A stretch of 64,000 bases of DNA from Thermalbibacter longus (lineage in GTDB: Bacteria; Chloroflexota; Chloroflexia; Thermomicrobiales; Thermomicrobiaceae), in assembly GCF_023806485.1 (NCBI RefSeq), contig NZ_JAMSLR010000004.1, positions 186,001 to 250,000 on the forward strand, given 5' to 3'. Of the stretch, positions 1 through 7,772 are shown piece by piece. Under the pieces are notes generated by a model that saw only the letters and a program-made list of their open reading frames with translations, ran no database searches and had not been told where the DNA came from. How positions within the stretch are numbered: position 1 is the stretch's first letter; each line of letters begins with the position of its first letter. The translations under genes and the position numbers were made by a program.

Positions 1-1
1 C

Positions 2-490
2 CTCGAGGCGATGGATACCGTTGGCTCCTCGTCGAGCAGGGAGAGCGCGGGAGCGAGCGAGCCGCCGGTTGGGCTCTATTTCGCGCGTCTGCTATGACCA
101 CCTGGCGGGCTGGCTCGCAGTGGCTATCCGATCTGCCTTGATCAGAAAAGGGATACTGGTCGAAGACGGCGCTGAGCATCGCGTCACGTCGACGGGTGAG
201 GCGTGGCTGAACACACTCGGCATCGACCTCGACCCTGCCCGGCGGGCGCGCCGCTCCTTTGCTCGTCGGTGTCTCGATTGGAGCGAGCGGCGCCCCACCT
301 GGCGGGCGCTCTGGGCTCCGCCCTGCTGCAACGGCTGCTCGAGCAGGGCTGGATCGTGCGCATGCCGGGTGAGCGTACCGTGGAGCTTATCGCTGCTGGC
401 CGGCGTCTCCTTGCGCGCGAGCTTAATCTCGAGGTGCCCTCTGCGTCGATCTCCGCTGGCCGCGCCTTTGACGCCCATGGGGCTAGGTAG
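2..490 (+). pseudogene. Broken ArsR-family winged-helix regulator, C-terminal part
   Basis: Translated pieces match the C-terminal half of ArsR-type transcriptional regulators, but they lie in different frames. The stretch ending LYFAR is in frame 2 (to about 88). CYDHLAG through CLDWSERRP is in frame 3 (about 90-296). HLAGALGSALL to the stop at 488-490 is back in frame 2. Together they rebuild the family signatures CYDHLAG, CLDWSERRPHLAGALG and the LTPAGR-like tail (here LIAAGR). Read in frame 2 throughout, a stop falls at 95-97, so no single frame gives the protein. The first shift looks like two lost bases (or one gained) and the second like one lost C in a run of Cs. The N-terminal DNA-binding part lies beyond the left edge. 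Decay is the simplest reading, but two sequencing errors are possible. Confidence 0.7.
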
Positions 491-510
491 AGCTGAGGGC
501 GCTGGGCAAC

Positions 511-1188
511 TCAGCGTTCGATGACGACGGCATAAGCGCGCACCGGGATCGAGGAGCCACCAGGAATCGGCAGCGGCGCCGCGTGGAAGCGGAAGCCGCG
601 TCGCGGTAGCCGCTCCAGCCCGCGCAGGTTCTCGATAATCGGTATTCCGTGGGCCAGCAACCGCGAGTGGACAGGCCGGGCGAGGTCTGCTACGTCATCC
701 ACGTTCCACGAGTCGATCCCCACCAGTGCTGCCCCGGCGGCGACCAGCACCTCGGCGGCCTCACCAGTAAGGTACGGATTTGCTGCCAGGTAGTCCGGCG
801 TACCCCAACGGGCATCCCAGCCAGTTCGGATGAGGACGGCGCAGCCGGTCATGTCCAAAGCCGTGAACCGCTCGGGACCGATTGCTAGGCGCCCGGCGTC
901 GACCTCGCTGGCCACGTCGACCATGACCCCTGGAAGATCGGCGGTTCGGTCCAGGGGCAGTGAGGCCAGATCCGGGCCATCTTCATACCGGTGATACGGT
1001 GCATCCAGGTACGTGCCGCTGTTCCCGATCAGCCGGTAGCGATGGATGACAAAGCTAACGCCCGGAGCGTAGCGCTCGCCCGATGCCTCGCGGCTGAGAA
1101 ACTCTTCGATCTCCGGGCCCGGAAGCCCTGGGAACATCGGAATCGCCGGGCCGAGCGGGTGCGTGAGATCCACGATCCGGGGTCGCAT
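511..1188 (-). CDS. Cyclase-family protein (kynurenine formamidase-like fold), atypical metal site
   Basis: A 225-aa protein of the cyclase family (Pfam Cyclase, which includes kynurenine formamidase), whose members are usually metal-dependent amide or ester hydrolases. It starts with the typical VDLTHPLGP segment. The metal site of the family normally reads HxGTHxDxPxH. Here the corresponding stretch is GNSGTYLDAPYH, so the first two histidine ligands are replaced by Asn and Tyr, while the Asp and the following PYH histidine remain. The length is normal and the reading frame intact. The MFS transporter gene is divergent from it. The substrate is unknown. Given the altered ligands, it could belong to a non-canonical subfamily with another metal site or other chemistry. 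Confidence 0.82.
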   Translation of the reverse strand: MRPRIVDLTHPLGPAIPMFPGLPGPEIEEFLSREASGERYAPGVSFVIHRYRLIGNSGTYLDAPYHRYEDGPDLASLPLDRTADLPGVMVDVASEVDAGRLAIGPERFTALDMTGCAVLIRTGWDARWGTPDYLAANPYLTGEAAEVLVAAGAALVGIDSWNVDDVADLARPVHSRLLAHGIPIIENLRGLERLPRRGFRFHAAPLPIPGGSSIPVRAYAVVIER

Positions 1189-1291
1189 CGCATTCTCCTC
1201 TCACCGTCTCCTCGGCTAAACGATAGCGTAAGTGCTGTGGCCAAAGTGGAAGCTGTACCGCAATAATCAGCGAGGCGAGGGAGCGGGCACA

Positions 1292-2572
1292 GTGGCACAG
1301 TGGATTCCAGCCCGGATACGGCAGTGGACGCTGGACCAAATTCTCCGTTACCCCCGTCCACTCTGGCTTCTGGCATCGGCCAATCTGGTGCTCTTCACAG
1401 CGCGGGGCATGGTGCTCCCCTTCCTGGTCATCTTTTTCGGCCAGGTGGTCGGGCTAGGGGAGGGGCTCGTAGGTGCCGGCCTTGCGGTTGCGGCCACCTG
1501 CGGGGTCGCCTTTACCTTGTTGCTGGCCGGGACGATCGACCATTTCGGGCCGCGGCCAGTCCTGATCGCCACTGTAGCGGGGCTCGGCCTTGCCTATATC
1601 GCTTTCCCCTGGGGGACCACCCCCGAGCGGTTCCTGGGGCTGATGGTTCTCTTCGGGCTGTTCGGTAACCTCTACTGGCCTGCCTCCGATGCGCTGGCGA
1701 CCTCGTTCTTGCCGCCAGCTCGTGCCGGAGAAGTATTCGCCCTGCTCCGAGTGGCCAATGCCACTGGTATCGGTGCTGGCGGCTTGATCGGCGGAGTACT
1801 GGTCTCTGGGGGAGGGCTCCCGGAATACCGGCAGCTCTACCTGCTCAGTGGTGGCCTCGTGTTCCTGGCGGCCGGTCTGATTCTCGTGCTCGTGCGCTCC
1901 TCAGGCAGAGCGGCCAGGGCAAAGCGAGAAGATGCTCCCGCGCTCCTCGGCTGGCGGGAGGTGATGCGTGATCGCTGGTTCATCCTGAGCCAGGTCATCC
2001 TGTTCATCCTGGTCACGGCCTTCACCCAGATCCAGGTCAGCGTTCCTCCTTATCTCCGAGAGTCTGCCGGCGTCGAGGAACGGGTGATCGGCGGGCTCTT
2101 CGCCGTCAACACCCTGATCGTCGTTGTCGCCCAGGTGCCGGTCGCCCGGTCCCTCTCCGGGCGGCGCTACGGCCTGACCTTCGCGCTCGCCGGTGTCATC
2201 TGGGGCCTCAGCTATGCGCTGTTCGCGTTGAGCCCCTGGCTCAGCGAGCTTGCGTTCCTAGCGATGATCGTCTACACGCTGGCCGAACTCCTCTTTATGC
2301 CGGCCTCCGGAGCGATCATCGTCGAGCTGGCGCCAGAAGGCCTGCGTGGTCGTTATCTGGCCTTCAGCAGCGTGGTCTGGGGGCTGTCCTGGGGTAGCTC
2401 TTCATGGGCGGCTGGCCTGGTGCTCGAGTCGTCGCGCCCCATCCTGCTCTGGCCGGGGCTCATAGCTCTGCTCCTGATCGGAGCAGCGATCAGTCTGCTG
2501 CTCGACCGCCGACCGAAGCTGCAGCCGGCGGACGCCCCGGCTGAGGAACCGGTCGCGGTTGGGCAGGAATGA
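1292..2572 (+). CDS. MFS transporter
   Basis: A major facilitator superfamily permease of about 426 aa with roughly twelve hydrophobic segments. These include LWLLASANLVLFTARG near the N-terminus, and the loop after the second segment (DHFGPRPVL) is the usual short charged motif-A type. I prefer the GTG at 1292 because a purine-rich GAGGCGAGGGAG lies just upstream. The ATG at 1232 would add 20 residues without a ribosome-binding site. The substrate cannot be told from sequence. The neighbouring TIM-barrel-like protein downstream (72 bp away, same strand) may be co-expressed with it. Confidence 0.85.
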   Translation: MAQWIPARIRQWTLDQILRYPRPLWLLASANLVLFTARGMVLPFLVIFFGQVVGLGEGLVGAGLAVAATCGVAFTLLLAGTIDHFGPRPVLIATVAGLGLAYIAFPWGTTPERFLGLMVLFGLFGNLYWPASDALATSFLPPARAGEVFALLRVANATGIGAGGLIGGVLVSGGGLPEYRQLYLLSGGLVFLAAGLILVLVRSSGRAARAKREDAPALLGWREVMRDRWFILSQVILFILVTAFTQIQVSVPPYLRESAGVEERVIGGLFAVNTLIVVVAQVPVARSLSGRRYGLTFALAGVIWGLSYALFALSPWLSELAFLAMIVYTLAELLFMPASGAIIVELAPEGLRGRYLAFSSVVWGLSWGSSSWAAGLVLESSRPILLWPGLIALLLIGAAISLLLDRRPKLQPADAPAEEPVAVGQE

Positions 2573-2644
2573 CACGCCGCGCCAAAGGCAGCTCGGGATA
2601 CAATGGCGCCGGCGGCACTTCCACACTGTAGGTGAGACCGGGGC

Positions 2645-3877
2645 ATGAAGGGCTCGATATTTCTTTTCGCCACCGACCTGCACGATGAAGGGCTGGAGGC
2701 TGTCCTCGACAACATTCAGGGACGCGCCGGGCTGGACGGGGTCAGTCTGGCCTGTGCATATCATCACGCCCGAGATGTGTTTCCACACAACCCAGTGCGC
2801 AAAGTTCGCTACCTGGAAGGAGGCACGGTCTTCTTCCGCCCCGATTCCCAGCGTTACCAGGATCTGCGCATTCGGCCACAGGTGAGCCAGCTTGCGGAGC
2901 AGGTCGGCATACTGGAGGCGCTGGTAGAAGTCGCGGGCCAGCGCGGGCTGGCCGTGCGCGCCTGGACGGTCTTTCTCCACAACACCAGGCTGGGCTCGCT
3001 TTATCCTGACTGTGCCATGCAGAACGCCTTCGGCGACCCTTACATTACCCAGCTTTGCCCGGCCAACCCTGAAGTGCGGGCCTTTGCGGCAGCGCTGGCG
3101 GCAGACATCGCCCGCTACGGGGTGGACGCAATCCTGGCCGAGGCGCTCTGCTACCTGGGGTTCGACCACGGCTATCACCACGAGCGCTGCTTCGTGCCGC
3201 TGAGCCCGATGGCCCGTTGCCTGCTCGGCCTCTGCTTCTGCCGGCACTGCCTGGAGACGGCTGGTGAGGCCGGCGTCGACGGCGAGCGCGTTCGCGATCT
3301 GGTCCGCCAGGTGCTGGAGGAGGCACTGGCGGGCTCGCCACCTGCCTGGCTCGCACTGGAGCTCACCTGGGACAACGTCGCCGGGCTGGCTGGAGGGGAA
3401 CTCGGCGGTTACCTTCTGGCACGGATGGGGGCTGTGACGACGCTCGCCCGAGCGGTGAGCCAGGCAGTGAAGCGAATACGGCCCGAGACGACTGTCTACT
3501 TCATGGACATGTCCGGTGCAGCCAAAGGTTACGCGACAGGCGAGCCCGCCGGCGAGCCTGCGCCGAACAGTGCCTGGCAGGACGGGGTAGATGTCGCGGC
3601 AGTGGCTCGCGCGGCTGGTGGCCTGGAGGCGATCGGTTATGCCCGCAATCCCGAGCGCTTGCGCTTCGACCTCACTGCCTACCGCGAGCTGCTCCCCGAG
3701 GCGACGCCCTTCTCCGTCGCGCTGCGGCCGATGCTGCCGGACTGCGACACACCGGCTAACCTGGCTGCCAAGGTAGCGGTGGCGAGCGAGGCGGGCGCCG
3801 AGTGGGTAGACTTTTACCATTATGGGCTGATGCCACTCGACCGCCTGGACTGGATCCGCCAGGCGCTCCACGGCTAG
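2645..3877 (+). CDS. Uncharacterised TIM-barrel-like protein
   Basis: A 410-aa soluble protein that resembles a conserved uncharacterised family in Actinobacteria and Chloroflexota, with glycosidase-like alternation of strands and helices. Conserved-looking blocks are AYHHARDVFPHNP (about 39-51), RAWTVFLHNTRLG (about 105-117), NAFGDPYITQLCPANPEVR, GYLGFDHGYHHER-like CYLGFDHGYHHER, and a cysteine pair CFCRHC. The last third carries DLTAYRELLP and a terminal strand. The many His, Asp and Glu residues on predicted strand ends fit an enzyme active site, but I cannot name a reaction. A TACAAT -10-like element lies at about 2600. No signal peptide is visible, so it is probably cytoplasmic. Confidence 0.7.
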   Translation: MKGSIFLFATDLHDEGLEAVLDNIQGRAGLDGVSLACAYHHARDVFPHNPVRKVRYLEGGTVFFRPDSQRYQDLRIRPQVSQLAEQVGILEALVEVAGQRGLAVRAWTVFLHNTRLGSLYPDCAMQNAFGDPYITQLCPANPEVRAFAAALAADIARYGVDAILAEALCYLGFDHGYHHERCFVPLSPMARCLLGLCFCRHCLETAGEAGVDGERVRDLVRQVLEEALAGSPPAWLALELTWDNVAGLAGGELGGYLLARMGAVTTLARAVSQAVKRIRPETTVYFMDMSGAAKGYATGEPAGEPAPNSAWQDGVDVAAVARAAGGLEAIGYARNPERLRFDLTAYRELLPEATPFSVALRPMLPDCDTPANLAAKVAVASEAGAEWVDFYHYGLMPLDRLDWIRQALHG

Positions 3878-4058
3878 CCTGCCGGGGGACAGGGAATGGT
3901 TATGGCGACGTGGGCTCTACCCGGCGCCGCTAGTACGTCCCGACTCGTCGAGAGAGCCGGGCAGCCCCATGTCGTCGTGAGCTGCCCACGCCGCCACTGT
4001 ACGCGATAGCCCTTCCGGGTCGGCTTCGGAGTGCCCAGCGGGTAGGGGAGGGATAGCG

Positions 4059-4508
4059 ATGCAGAGAGCGGATGGAGTTACATCCGTCCTCTTCGTGTGC
4101 CGCGGGAATACCTGCCGGAGCCCGATGGCGGCGGCGCTTGCTCGGAAGGTGCTGGGATCGGAGATCGAGATCCAGAGTGCCGGCATCGAGGCCTGCGACG
4201 GTGCTCCGGCTGCTCAGAACGCGGTCGCGGTGATGGCCGAGAGGGGGATCGACCTCAGCGGTCACCGCGCTCGCCGCGTCGACGCCGCTGGTCTTGCCTC
4301 CTTCGACCTGGTCGTCGCGTTGGATTCGGGTATCGCGGCGACGCTCCGGGCGTTGGGCGTAGACCCGGTGAGACTCGTTACGCTGGATGTCCCCGATCCG
4401 TTTGGCCAAAGCGTTGAAGCGTACCGAGCAACAGCGGAGCAGATCGCTCGGGCGCTCGAGGGGATCTTCCGGCCGGGTGGCCACATCGATGAGGAGGGAG
4501 GGACCTGA
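4059..4508 (+). CDS. Low-molecular-weight phosphatase, protein-arginine-phosphatase-like
   Basis: A 149-aa LMW-PTP fold protein. The phosphate-binding loop is C14-R-G-N-T-C-R20-S21 (CX5R), and the general acid loop is D113-P-F-G. Thr18 in the loop is the residue that in Bacillus YwlE favours phosphoarginine over phosphotyrosine, where tyrosine phosphatases have Ile. The DPFG loop is also YwlE-like. It therefore more likely removes phosphate from protein arginines than from tyrosines, although LMW-PTP and arsenate reductase of this fold cannot be excluded. No McsB kinase is in the window. The start is supported by GGGGAGGG a few bases upstream. Confidence 0.85.
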   Translation: MQRADGVTSVLFVCRGNTCRSPMAAALARKVLGSEIEIQSAGIEACDGAPAAQNAVAVMAERGIDLSGHRARRVDAAGLASFDLVVALDSGIAATLRALGVDPVRLVTLDVPDPFGQSVEAYRATAEQIARALEGIFRPGGHIDEEGGT

Positions 4509-4630
4509 GCCGATCCCGCACGTGTCGAACCGATCCGTCACCGGTGCTCGCGCCTGCGGTGTGGGCCGGCCTGTCGCCGTTAGGGAGTGTATCTTTCGCA
4601 TGCTGCAGTGCACATAGCCGGGAGGCACCC

Positions 4631-5119
4631 ATGAGCGACTATGCCTTCACGACGCTCTGGCTCGTCGGAGCGCCGGCGGATGCCGTCTGGGAGGCGATTT
4701 GTCATCCAGAGCACTGGCCGGTGTGGTGGAGGGGAGTCGAGCAGGTTGTCGAGGTCCAGCGTGGCGATGATCGCGGGGTGGGCAGCGTTCACCGCTACGC
4801 CTGGAAGAGCAGGTTGCCGTACCGGCTGACGTTCGACATGCGTACCGTGCGTGTCGAGCCGCCGGTGATCCTAGAGGGCGCGGCCAGCGGTGACCTGGAG
4901 GGCACCGGCCGCTGGTACCTCTGGAGCGATGCTCACTGGACGGTTGTCAGGTACGACTGGCAGGTGCGGACGACGAAGCGGTGGATGAACCTGGTCTCCA
5001 CGCTCGCCCGGCCGCTGTTTCGCTGGAATCACGATGTCGCGATGAGATGGGGAGCGCAGGGGCTAGCGAAGCGGCTAGGCACGCGGGTCATCGAAGGGCG
5101 CGAGCTCGGGAGAGCGTAG
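4631..5119 (+). CDS. SRPBCC (START/Bet v1-like) family protein
   Basis: A 162-aa protein of the polyketide cyclase/SRPBCC type: it begins with a strand and the VGAPADAVWEAICHPEHWPVWW helix-grip segment, followed by antiparallel strands and a long C-terminal helix. These small proteins bind hydrophobic ligands or act as cyclases or co-chaperones, and no specific role can be given. I chose the ATG at 4631 because GGGAGG lies directly upstream at the right spacing. The open frame extends upstream to 4544, but that part is not protein-like. Confidence 0.8.
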   Translation: MSDYAFTTLWLVGAPADAVWEAICHPEHWPVWWRGVEQVVEVQRGDDRGVGSVHRYAWKSRLPYRLTFDMRTVRVEPPVILEGAASGDLEGTGRWYLWSDAHWTVVRYDWQVRTTKRWMNLVSTLARPLFRWNHDVAMRWGAQGLAKRLGTRVIEGRELGRA

Positions 5120-5585
5120 CTTGGCTCGCCCAGCTCCCACGTCTACTCGAGAGCCTCTTCTCGGGTCTCCCCGTACGCCGAGATGTGGTCCGAGGCAGGG
5201 ACAAGAGTTACCGACAACTGTGCCTCAAGATCGTACTCGAGGAGGTCAGTGAAGCGGCGCAGCGGCAGCTCGTTTCTCCCTCAGGTCGGTTTGCCGCGCG
5301 GCGCGGGCGTGTACTGGCCCACTGTGCGGCAATGACCCGCATCCTGGTCAGGCCCTTGGAATCGAACCGGGCCAGGCGGCCTGTCCCAGAGGCCATCATC
5401 GGTCATGGTGCGGCGACGCGCGGTCGATCAAGCGCTATCTCCAAAGGTTGCTGGCGGGGGGTCGAGGTTCCTGCTTCGATCCTGGCGCTCTCGTACAATT
5501 GCGTTGAGCGGATCGAACGGTGGCTCTGGGCTTGCATGCCGGGCTCGCTACGCCGGCCGGCTGGTTCGCAAGTAAACGAGGCAGC
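5120..5585. other. Intergenic stretch without a recognised gene
   Basis: These 466 bases lie between the SRPBCC gene and recN. I see no ORF with family similarity on either strand. A TACAAT element near 5495 could be part of a recN promoter, but no good -35 sits at the proper distance. A T-arm-like sequence near 5355 on the minus strand does not extend into a tRNA. Confidence 0.5.
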
Positions 5586-7346
5586 ATGCTCCTGGAACTG
5601 GCAATCCGTGACCTCGCGATTATCCGCGAGCTGCGCCTGAGCTTCGAGCCGGGGCTCAACGCGCTGACCGGCGAGACTGGAGCCGGCAAGTCGATCATCA
5701 TCGATGCGCTCGGCGCCGCGCTCGGCGCGCGTGCCTCGGCGGATCTCGTCCGGACTGGCGCCAGCAAGGCCTGGGTCGAAGCTGTGTTCGATGCCCGAGA
5801 CCTGCTCGGGCGCGAGGACTTCCGAGCATTACTCGAGGAGGCTGGCATCGAGCCAGAGGATGGGCTCCTGATCCTGGCCCGCGATATCAGCGCCTCTGGA
5901 CGCAGCACCGCGCGGGTGTGCGGGCGGACCGTGCCGATCTCGGTTCTCACCGAGATCGGTCGCCGCTTGGTCGATATCCACGGACAGAGCGAGCACCTCT
6001 CGCTCCTCCGGCCCGAGACCCAGCTCGACCTGCTCGACCGTTTCGCTGGCACCTGGCCCGAACGGCAGGAACTGGCGGAGCGGGTTCGCGAGTACCGCCG
6101 CGCCTGGCGTGCCTACACCCAACTGGTGAGCGAGGAGCGCGAGCGAGCGCAACGAGTCGACTTGCTCCGTTTCCAGGTGCAGGAGATCACGGCTGCCCGG
6201 TTGCAGCCGGGCGAGGAGGAGGCGCTCGTTCGCGAGCGCTCTCTTCTGGCCAACGCCGAGCGCCTGGCAAGCCTGGCCCAGGAGGCGTATAGCTTGCTGG
6301 CTGGTGGCGACGGAGAAGGCGGGCTCTCGGCTGTCGACGCGCTGCGGCTGGCCACTGTGCGGCTGGAGGAGCTGTGCCAGCTCGATTCCGAGCAGCGCGC
6401 GCTGGCCGGCCAGGTGCTGGAGGCGACCTATGCGCTGGAAGAGGCGGCGCGCGAGCTGCGGAGCTACGCTGAGTCGGTCGAAGCCGATCCTGAACGGCTG
6501 GCCGCCGTGGAAGACCGGCTGGCGCTGATCAAGCAGCTCAAACGCAAGTACGGATCCACGATCGAGGAGGTCCTGGAGCACGCCCGCCGGGCGGCGGCGG
6601 AGCTCGAGCGGCTCGACACCAGCGAAGAGGAAGCAGCTCGGCTACGGTCGCAGATCGATGAGCTGGCCGCGGAGATCCGGGCGCGAGCAGAGCGCCTTTC
6701 ACAGCGGCGGCGCGCGCGTGCGGCGGAACTGGAGCGCCAGGTCGAGGAGGCAATGCGCCTGCTCAACATGGGCCGAGCTGAATTCGTGGTGGCCTTCCGC
6801 ACGTCGAGCGAGGACAACGCTGGTGGCGACCGGCTCGGCGTGGACGAGACCGGCGCGGATCGGATCGAGTTCCTGATCGCTCCCAACGCTGGCCAGGAAC
6901 CTCGACCGCTGGCGCGCATCGCATCGGGTGGGGAGACTGCCCGGCTCATGCTAGCGATCAAATCGATCCTCTCCGAGGTCGACGAGACGGCGACGCTGGT
7001 CTTCGACGAGGTCGATGTAGGGATCGGTGGCCGCAGCGGGCAGGTCGTCGGCGAGCGACTGTGGTCGCTGACCGACCGCCATCAGGTCATCGTCATCAGC
7101 CACCTGCCGCAGATCGCTGCTTTCGCCGAGGCGCACTTCCGAATCGCCAAGGAAGAGGTGCGGGGCGTTGCCGAGACCCGGGTCACGCGCCTCAGCGAGG
7201 AGGAACGGATCGACGAGCTGGCCGCGATGCTCGACGGCCTGCCGGTCACGCCGCAGTCGCGCGCCAACGCTGAGGCCATGCTCGAGCGCGTGCGGCACCT
7301 GAAGGCCCGGCGAGCACCGCTGGCGGCCGCGCGGAGCCGGCCGTAG
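5586..7346 (+). CDS. recN: DNA repair protein RecN
   Basis: A 586-aa SMC-like ATPase acting early in double-strand break repair. The Walker A motif is G29-ETGAGKS. A long coiled-coil middle (about residues 150-400, rich in Glu, Arg and Ala) separates the two halves of the ATPase. The C-terminal half has the ABC signature IASGGETARL and Walker B TLVFDEVDVGIGG. The length is normal for RecN (about 550-590). The ATG at 5586 follows an AGG-containing purine stretch. The frame runs upstream to 5520, but homologues start at MLLELAIRDL. Downstream is ybaB with its own promoter. Confidence 0.96.
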   Translation: MLLELAIRDLAIIRELRLSFEPGLNALTGETGAGKSIIIDALGAALGARASADLVRTGASKAWVEAVFDARDLLGREDFRALLEEAGIEPEDGLLILARDISASGRSTARVCGRTVPISVLTEIGRRLVDIHGQSEHLSLLRPETQLDLLDRFAGTWPERQELAERVREYRRAWRAYTQLVSEERERAQRVDLLRFQVQEITAARLQPGEEEALVRERSLLANAERLASLAQEAYSLLAGGDGEGGLSAVDALRLATVRLEELCQLDSEQRALAGQVLEATYALEEAARELRSYAESVEADPERLAAVEDRLALIKQLKRKYGSTIEEVLEHARRAAAELERLDTSEEEAARLRSQIDELAAEIRARAERLSQRRRARAAELERQVEEAMRLLNMGRAEFVVAFRTSSEDNAGGDRLGVDETGADRIEFLIAPNAGQEPRPLARIASGGETARLMLAIKSILSEVDETATLVFDEVDVGIGGRSGQVVGERLWSLTDRHQVIVISHLPQIAAFAEAHFRIAKEEVRGVAETRVTRLSEEERIDELAAMLDGLPVTPQSRANAEAMLERVRHLKARRAPLAAARSRP

Positions 7347-7402
7347 GGCCGGTGAATCCCTCGACCTGGACGGGGCTGCTGCCGAGCCCGCGTGCTCATC
7401 AG

Positions 7403-7411
7403 TGCTATACT
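7403..7411 (+). promoter_or_regulatory. Extended -10 promoter of ybaB
   Basis: TGC-TATACT matches the extended -10 element (TGn plus a -10 hexamer) about 53 bases before the ybaB ATG. No good -35 is seen, as is usual for extended -10 promoters. The same nine bases recur before ftsZ and before the first glycosyltransferase gene. Confidence 0.5.
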
Positions 7412-7463
7412 CCAGCCGTTGCGAGCGGAGCGGCGAGAGAGCATCGCTGAAGGAGCGTGCGCG

Positions 7464-7772
7464 ATGCAGCCCAACCTCAAGATGATCCAGCAGATGCAGG
7501 CCCGGCTGGCCCAACTTCAGGAGGAGCTGGCAGCGACTGTCGTCGAGGGAACGGCCGGTGGCGGCGCCGTGCGGGTCGAGGTCAACGGGCTGCGCGCCGT
7601 GCAGCGGGTCAAGATCGATCCTTCCGTGCTCGATCCCGACGATGTCGAGCTGCTGGAGGATATGATCGTCGCCGCGATCAACGAGGCGATGAAGCGAGCC
7701 GAGGAACAGGCGTCCCAGAAGCTCGGCGCGATCACCGGCGGGCTAGGGTTGAAGCTTCCGGGCTTGATGTGA
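7464..7772 (+). CDS. ybaB: YbaB/EbfC nucleoid-associated protein
   Basis: A 102-aa DNA-binding protein of the YbaB/EbfC family. These dimers bind DNA without strong specificity and are often linked to recombination (recR) or replication (dnaX) genes. The N-terminus is the usual amphipathic helix (KMIQQMQARLAQLQEEL), followed by the three-strand core VEGTAGGGAVRVEVNG and a C-terminal helix with EDMIVAAINEA. AGGAG lies about 8 bases upstream of the ATG at 7464. Here it follows recN rather than dnaX. Its last 41 bases overlap the end of the convergent beta-lactamase-like gene. Confidence 0.93.
   Translation: MQPNLKMIQQMQARLAQLQEELAATVVEGTAGGGAVRVEVNGLRAVQRVKIDPSVLDPDDVELLEDMIVAAINEAMKRAEEQASQKLGAITGGLGLKLPGLM

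Noticed and set aside
2402-3871. 489-codon open frame on the minus strand opposite the TIM-barrel gene
   Set aside because: Shadow of the real gene; the plus-strand frame carries the recognised conserved blocks.
5340-5380. GGTTCGATTCC on the minus strand near a CCA, resembling a tRNA 3' part
   Set aside because: The stem around the loop has mismatches and there is no matching 5' acceptor strand upstream.
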